Below, piece after piece: positions 57,002 to 64,000 of a stretch of 64,000 nucleotides of DNA (positions within the stretch are counted from its first letter, which is position 1; each line of letters begins with the position of its first letter). The notes under the pieces are model-generated. The model had not been told where the DNA came from and searched no databases. It worked only from the letters and a program-made list of their open reading frames with translations. Position numbers and translations under genes: made by a program. The DNA lies in contig OY783223.1 of assembly GCA_963678705.1 (NCBI GenBank), positions 9,642,721 to 9,706,720 on the forward strand. Reading direction: 5' to 3'. The DNA is from Panorpa germanica. Its lineage: Eukaryota > Arthropoda > Insecta > Mecoptera > Panorpidae.

Positions 57002-60000
57002 ATCCGAAAATATGCGAAGACAAGACTTTTCAGATTTTTGTTTGCATCTTATGTGTAAACAAACGCGTCGATGCGACCGATTTCTTAAAAGTCAAAGTAT
57101 AATAATCTAAACCCCCTTCATCCAGTGGCTTAGTTCCAAAAGTACTAATGACGAAATTCCACATTTCGGACCGAGATGAAACTTTAAATGAATTACAAGT
57201 CTTGACATTGTTATTCACATATTTTATCTCAAGTTTTTTATGTCTTAAAATGCAATAATCTTCGCTGTGGAATGTTGCATCTACATAAAAAGTTAATCTA
57301 CTTTTTTTGCAACAAAAATAACATTGTTCTACGAATATAAAGTATAAAATGAGTTGTCAATTAACAGTGTAATATCTTCAGACTGTCTAAAAAGCCATTA
57401 TAAGTATTTAATATGCATACGTTTTTATATTAATCTCATTTACATTGTAGATTTTAAATTTATGCAAGATCTTAAACTTCCTTAAAACTTTTGGTATTAA
57501 AACTTTTTTGATAATCTTCTCATCTTATAATTAGTGCTATGAAAATTTCTAAAAAATATATTAATTCATTTTGATTTTAAGATTGGAATTACGTTTTCAT
57601 GTTTAGGTACATTTTATCTTATCATGATTTTCGGCGAAGATGTTATTTATTCATAATTGCAATTATTCTCAGTAGTTATTCAGTGTACATTATCATTTGG
57701 TTGTTTTTAAAATCTAGTTTAGAATGTCATAAAATTTGGGCTCGAGATAAATTAATCAAAGTTCGTAACAGCTGGTAAAAGAAAATCTGCAGAGCGTAAC
57801 CTCTTAAATTTCAACACAACTTTTGAATGTTATTGTAGCACGCCAACGTCTTTCTGGTTGATGAAAGAAACAAGCCTAATATTTCTAAAATTCTAAATCC
57901 TAAATAATAACACAATGGAAAATACACCTCAACAATTCCAGCAATTAATAGGATTATTAGTGATTACGCAGTACATCATAATACACACATTCCCCCTCCC
58001 CCAACCTTCCCGTCACCCTCATCTTTCAAACTGTCACTCCTCGTAATCCCAGGATATTAAGATATTTTTAAGCTTTGGTAATCTTTTTTCATTTCATTAT
58101 TTTCCGTTTTGTTTTTCACGTTTTTTTGTTATGTCGAACACTGGATATTTTATAATAATTAAATCAAAAACATGCCACGCGGTTTTTTGGAACCCTACTT
58201 TAATATTCCGCTATTGTAAAAGTTTTTCAAGGTTTTTCTTTACTTTGAATTTGTTTAAGGAAATATAATTAATCTTAGCGAGATGTAAAAAAATAAAAAT
58301 TATTTATCTTTTTGACGGATTAAATATTTTTCTTTTTTTTTTTTATCTTAAGAATTATTTTTGTTTGTTAGTTGATTCTAATGATTAATTATGTTGCTTA
58401 ATTGGTTGATGTAATTGTTTCATATTTGCTCAAAGCATTAGAATCGTTAAATATTGGGTTTTTAATTTTATATTAGTGGATAGTTTTTTATGCCTAACTC
58501 ATTGATGACGACACAGTGACGTTAGATAAAAAATATTACGTTAAATGCTACATGTGTTTACGTTTTGTGTTAAGCGGGATAAACGCTTTTATTATATAAT
58601 CATTTCTTTGTATAACTTTAATTCAATCATGTCTTTATGCTTACTACTATAACCCTGCTTTTGTAGTGATCAATTTTACATCCTTCTGTATAACTTGCCT
58701 TGCTCTATTTTGTAAACGCATTCATAAGGTGATTCTTAGTTCCAAATATTTAGAAAATTTAAACTAGGTGTTGCAAAGTCCACGAAGTGGTTTATTCTCA
58801 CATGTTTTGAATAATTTAAAATACATGTAATCGCTTTAAATTGAAATAGTTTAATTTTTTTTAGTAAAAACTTTGTTGTAGATATTCTAGAACACCCTGT
58901 AATGTGTTTCAAGTACACGTCTGCACTTAGACCAAGTTAATAATGAAAGTATTGTACTCCTATAGTGCATATACTTCAATTTAAAAAGAGATCTCATCAT
59001 TTATTCTTAATACTTTTAATGAATAAATAACATTGTTTCTGTCATTAATTACGAATTACTCGACGTCAGTTTCTGAACGATATCCACACTCATACTTTAG
59101 AGCAGTGGTTTCCACACTACGGTCTTTATCTTACAGTCTACATTTACTACATCGCATATACGCATAGAGATATAAGAATAGAGTGTGCAAGAGGCTGAAT
59201 ACTGTGATAAAAAAGAGAGAGATAGCCGCGAAAGTCCTCTTTCGAGGCGAGTACTGTGGTTGACTGCTGCGCTACAGAAAATATAGCTATACTAGAGCCA
59301 TGTTGCGTCCGAGTGGGGGGCTGTCGGTGTCTTTATTCATTCTTTCTTTATTCATTTGGGGTTAATGCAATCACACATCACAGTAGAGACATACACGAGT
59401 CAAACCATCACAAATCATAATTTTTTTAATATTTATTTAGTGCATCAATTTTCAAAAGTTATAGCACTTAAAAAAATATATACATTTACAATACATAATT
59501 TACAACTTATAGACACGAGTATGGGTACTTAAAATAAAGAGATTAAATTAGTTTCATTGATGATGTTTCAATAATGTTTTTCAGTCTTTCCCTGCTTTGA
59601 AATATCTGTCTATATTCCTCAGGGATATTACAGCCTTGTCTGTGAGATGAGTACCTTGAGCATTGAAGTTTTATATAGTGGATTGTTCACATATTGGTTG
59701 TGGTTCTCTTTTGAACAAGAAAATATGCGTGAGATTTGTATGACCTATCGTAAGTCTACATATTACTACTTCCAGTCTTTTATTTCGTCCGACCGGTAAC
59801 TCTTGTTTACAAAACAAATCATATTGAATTAGACCCTTGTTTCTCAGAGATTGGACACCTCTGATTTACTATACAGCACTGTTATACAATAATGATGTCA
59901 CGGAAAACACTGAAACTTTTAATTAAAAAGTATGTTACTTAATACTCGCAAAGAAAAATGTTTATGTATATATTAGAGTTTATTTTTTAATTTGTATAGT

Positions 60001-63000
60001 CTCGTCTCGTCTAGCCTGGCCTTGTATATAAGCTTGATGCTGTAAATGAAATTCATTATTAAAATAAATACGGGCTTAATACCAGATCTATATTATTGCT
60101 GTACAAAAATATACGGCTTGCTTATTAAATCATTAAATCTTAATATTCTTTATAATCAACTCTCATAATTAAATAAGAATTTGTTAGAACAAAGTAAGAA
60201 AATTTTCGTTATAAAAAAAATTCGTATTCCCGGTTGCGTTTATGAGTTATCTGCGTATTGAATCAGATAGAGGGTACACTCTTACTTATAACAGTATACT
60301 CAAATCGATTTATTCTTATAATTAATTTTATCAATAGATTACTTTTTCGATGATTCCCAGTGGTTGTTTATAAGTGATTCTTAACATTTTTTTCTCTTGT
60401 GGTTTTATTACACCGGGCATTTGTTGTGGGTGGACGGTATACCCTACGGGCTGACATTGTTTTGCTCTCACAATCACATCGTCTGCATCGTCAGGGGACC
60501 CTTAAGGGAATGAGTTCGTTGTATTCCTCCGTTAGTACCTCATATGGACGCTCCAGAGCGCCGCAGGGCTCCTTCCTTTGAGAGAACCCTATGAAGACTG
60601 AACTGATCTATTATAGATTTTACAATAGAATTAATTTCCTCCGCCACTGGATGTCTAAAAATTTAGTATTTTGCAAATCGAGTAAACGTTAATGCATTGC
60701 TACAATCGGCTATTAGAATTTATATAAACCGTTGATTATGCATTTAATTTTAAATATTTGATTTTTAAATTTTAATTGGTTAAACCGGTATTTTACATTT
60801 ATGTAAACTCTGTATTATAATCTACTTATACTTTACAATAGTTGACGCAGTGCATTTTGTTATTAAATAACCTAGTCACATTATGATTATAGTGGTGTCA
60901 TTACTTATTTTTCTGTCATACTTATTTCAAAGCAACATAAACGTTCAACCTTTTTTTATTACAAAAAAGATTATGTCGTACATTTACGAAATATAAAATT
61001 TGGTAAACAAAAATCTGTTAAATATTTTATTTTATAATTTTGTCTTTTACAATATTTTGTAGTCGAACGGAAACGAATGTTTTAAGAAAAATAAATGTGA
61101 ATATAAATTATTTACAATGCGATTGTTTGAAGACATTTTAGCCTTTAGTTGCCGCAAAAATGTCGTTGAGAAAAAGGCCGGGATTAAATGAAAGGGATGA
61201 TGCATTAAGTGAAATTGAACCAGTTGATCAACTGTGTATAAAACAAATTCTTCAAAGTTTAAATTTTCTTTCAAATTTGATTTGAAAAGACGATATGCTT
61301 AGTGTGTGAAAAATTTAGAATAAAAAAAAATATTATCCAAAATCTTGTTATGAATGACTATCTTAGGAGTAAGTTCTCACAATAACGAGATGTGACGAGA
61401 CGAGACAATTTTAGATATCGATTTTTCTATTAAATCTTGTATATTCTATTCCTTAGTTATATCGATATATTATACCAATTCACAACCCTATATATTTACA
61501 CTGACCATTCCACATACTCCCTCACACATACACGTGTATTAAAACGTCTGTTAACGTTTGATAATGCCAGTAATACCACTCTGTATGATTATCCTATGTA
61601 TGGTTCTCTGCAGTTGTTACAAATATTATAATATTATTTGTATCATGTAATCCACCCTATATTACCAACATTTACTAGTAAATTTATACTTACACGAACG
61701 TTATTTGTTTGTTGTTTCTGTTATCTGTGCTTTCTCTCTCTCTCACTCTCATGTGATTGAAATGATTTTGTTGCAATCTGTATTGTCTTGTACTCAGTGA
61801 AATTGTATCCATTAGCTTTTTGTCCCGTTGCAAAGTATTATTTCACATTAGTTTTATTCTGATTCAGTTATGAATGTTGTAAATCATAATTCATATTGTG
61901 AATATGCAACCTATAAACTATAACGCTTGCGCTTAATTAATAATTTAGAAATCTTTTTACAACTTGAAGAATTACTGCAACTAAAATTGTTAATGTTCTT
62001 TCAGTTTGTTCCACCTTTTCAAATGGTTTTATCTCAATGCTTTCTGCTTGAAGTGTGCGCCAGTTTTATATTCTCACTGATTCTAATAACGTAAACTTAT
62101 TTCTATTTGTTTAATGTTAGTTTCTTTAGGTACATAGATATAGGTTAAGGAATTTGTTTTTTAAAACAATTAAATGACCTCCTTGGTGCGGTATTCACTT
62201 TATGAAATGCTTGCGTACTTGTTGGCTATCCCGGAATTACTTGTCCGCTTCCAGTATCTGTTAAGAAATGAAGAAACCTTGCGGAGCATCTCGCGTCTTG
62301 CGTCTTGACCTTGCCGCGGGGTGAATGCCCTTTTGAATAGTCTGACATCGACTTAATGCTAACTTATGTTCTTACTTACTTGTATTACCGTTTAAAGCCT
62401 AGTTCTCAGTGGTAGATATGTTATTAAAGGCAGAATCTGTTTATCGCTAATTTGATTCTGCTTTTAGTAATCTGTATAATCATATAGATACCTCCCAAAT
62501 CGATACAAGTGGTCTAATGCAGTTTTTATGTGTGTATTTGTATATAACACTGTTGTATATTTGTATCACCTGATGGAGGGGGATGAGAGGGCACGAGAGG
62601 GGTGATTTCAGTGACTCACTTGCAAATAATCAACTGCAGACAGTTGGCGCCATCACTTTCTCTGCATCGCAATCCATATATGGAGAACTTAGATTTAGAA
62701 ATTGTTAATTAAAGGGCCCAATACACACTCGAATGTGTAGTGTTGGTGTGGTTGCACTCTAGTTCGGCTCGGCTATCACTGCCAACACGAGCTGAACACC
62801 AAGATGCATGACAAACTCCAAGTCTGTATAGAGAATATAGAGGCAATTTGGGATGTACAACAACAAGAATTTAAAATACGACTTACAAAAAAGTACGTAA
62901 CGCACAAAATATCATTTTCGAATAAATAAACTTAAAATGTAGATAGCACAAATTCAGAATCAAGTAAGCAAATTCTATAAAATATTCGTATGTAGATAAA

Positions 63001-63505
63001 AGAATTTGAACAAAAAATGTTGAATATCACACAATACCACCGGAACAATGCGAATTGCGGTATAGTGGGGTGCGGTTGGTCGATTGGCGATATGCCAGGT
63101 TACTAGACCGGTCGAATGCAACTTCCGGTAATGTGACATGGTTGCCAACCACACCAAATAACTTTAAACAAGTAACAAGCCAAAAGCACTTGTTATATGT
63201 TTGGAAAATACTCGTAAAATGTTGTTGATTTCAAGTGGATTGTCGCGTTCAAAAATAAAAATCATATACATGAAATAATTCAAAATAGTATGCATAATAG
63301 TAGGGCAGCATAGCACATCTGCCTACCGGCATGAATATAGTCACGTTTGCCGGGAGACTAGTAGTTAGAAAAGCAGAATTTTAGCATTCATTTGTGTTAA
63401 CCTGCCCCGCTATAACTTCCAAAAATTGGCTAACATAACATTGACTAAGTGCACTAGTTACATTTTAATTCCACGTTAAACACAAAACACAACCTCATGT
63501 ATTAT
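57002..63505. other. Non-coding stretch with one GC-richer island
   Basis: 60395-60600 is markedly less AT-rich than the flanks, but neither strand gives a recognisable protein. A short ATG frame at 59300-59365 encodes a hydrophobic 21-residue peptide. Small CT repeats are near 61733-61750. Nothing else recognised. Confidence 0.35.
60233..60292. repeat. Short dispersed repeat family D, copy 2
   Basis: Partner of 55623-55682. The core AGATAGAGGGTACACT and the following TTAC.TATAAC are conserved. Confidence 0.5.
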
Positions 63506-63668
63506 TTAAGGTGAAACATTACTTCATGGTTATCTAGTTAGATATAGATGGCGACAGTGTACTAAAATGACAATCGATTTACAAATTTGTACTGTACTCC
63601 ATGTTTTCAAATATAAAAACGTTAATAACTTTGCACACGATTGAGCTATTTAAACCATATAAACTTTA
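63506..63668. repeat. Dispersed repeat family C, copy 2
   Basis: Partner of 47224-47374, same orientation. The remaining ~330 bases to the window end are AT-rich with nothing recognised. Confidence 0.7.
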
Positions 63669-64000
63669 GGTTAATTCAGATAAATGTTCAAGCTTTGTTT
63701 ATAAATAGATCATTAATTAGTATATTAATTATTTCGAAACATATAGCAAATTTAGTAATACTTTTTACATAGCATTACGTTTTATTATTTATCGAAGTTT
63801 AACATATTTCTGTTACACTATCATTAAATAAATACAAAATACAATTAATTTAATAACTAACATAAAATAATTTTGCATTAAAAACTTTATTGCTTACAGA
63901 AAATATAAATTTAAATCGCAAGATAACTTTTATTATGTAATTTTACATTATGTTAACCCTAAAAAGTTTATGTAAAAGGTAATTTTTCATATAAATTATC

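Noticed and set aside
59300..59365. ATG frame of 21 hydrophobic residues resembling a signal peptide
   Set aside because: It ends at once in a stop; a downstream donor (GGG|GTTAAT) is weak and no continuing exon was found.
1..64000. CRISPR arrays, bacterial operons, rRNA or tRNA genes
   Set aside because: No regularly spaced repeats, no prokaryotic gene density and no cloverleaf-compatible sequence were seen.

Overview
The window is AT-rich eukaryotic DNA, almost certainly from an insect or another arthropod. The signs are spliced THAP/P-type transposase coding sequence, I-like and Ty3/Gypsy retrotransposons with arthropod-style promoter elements, many small TIR elements, and no prokaryotic gene organisation. 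The species cannot be named from the sequence. Most of the window is intergenic or intronic sequence broken up by mobile elements. No complete host gene was recognised; only three weak candidate host exons are listed.

Layout. (1) 1403-6852, minus strand: a full-length non-LTR (LINE) retrotransposon bounded by a 12-bp target-site duplication, with intact ORF1 (three zinc knuckles) and ORF2 (endonuclease, reverse transcriptase, RNase H, Cys/His tail). (2) 12190-12876 and 38957-39552: two copies of a TIR element with an internal hairpin. (3) 15372-15588 and 19838-20057: two copies of a second, ~217-bp MITE. (4) About 21337-25376, plus strand: a P-superfamily DNA transposon with an apparently intact two-exon THAP transposase (948 aa) between inverted copies of a ~67-bp end repeat; the left copy is tandemly duplicated. 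(5) 27280-38530, plus strand: an 11.25-kb Ty3/Gypsy LTR retrotransposon. It has two 982-bp LTRs that look identical, ATAT target duplications, a tRNA-Leu primer site, gag, a textbook -1 frameshift signal and a long pol. (6) 56783-56998: a long-arm hairpin MITE. (7) The rest holds short dispersed repeats and a scatter of CTCF-like motifs. A candidate terminal exon lies on the minus strand at 44695-44908.

Most notable observation: between protease and reverse transcriptase the Gypsy Pol carries a macro domain of the TARG1/OARD1 (C6orf130) ADP-ribosyl-glycohydrolase type, with the equivalents of the catalytic Lys and Asp present. This is not part of the usual Ty3/Gypsy layout. It suggests a retrotransposon that captured a de-ADP-ribosylating enzyme, perhaps to counter host PARP-type defence. 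The element looks young: apparently identical LTRs and uninterrupted gag and pol. Pol, including the protease active site and the macro domain, can be reached only by -1 frameshifting at TTTAAAC, which is followed by an 8-bp stem and a possible 5-bp pseudoknot stem.
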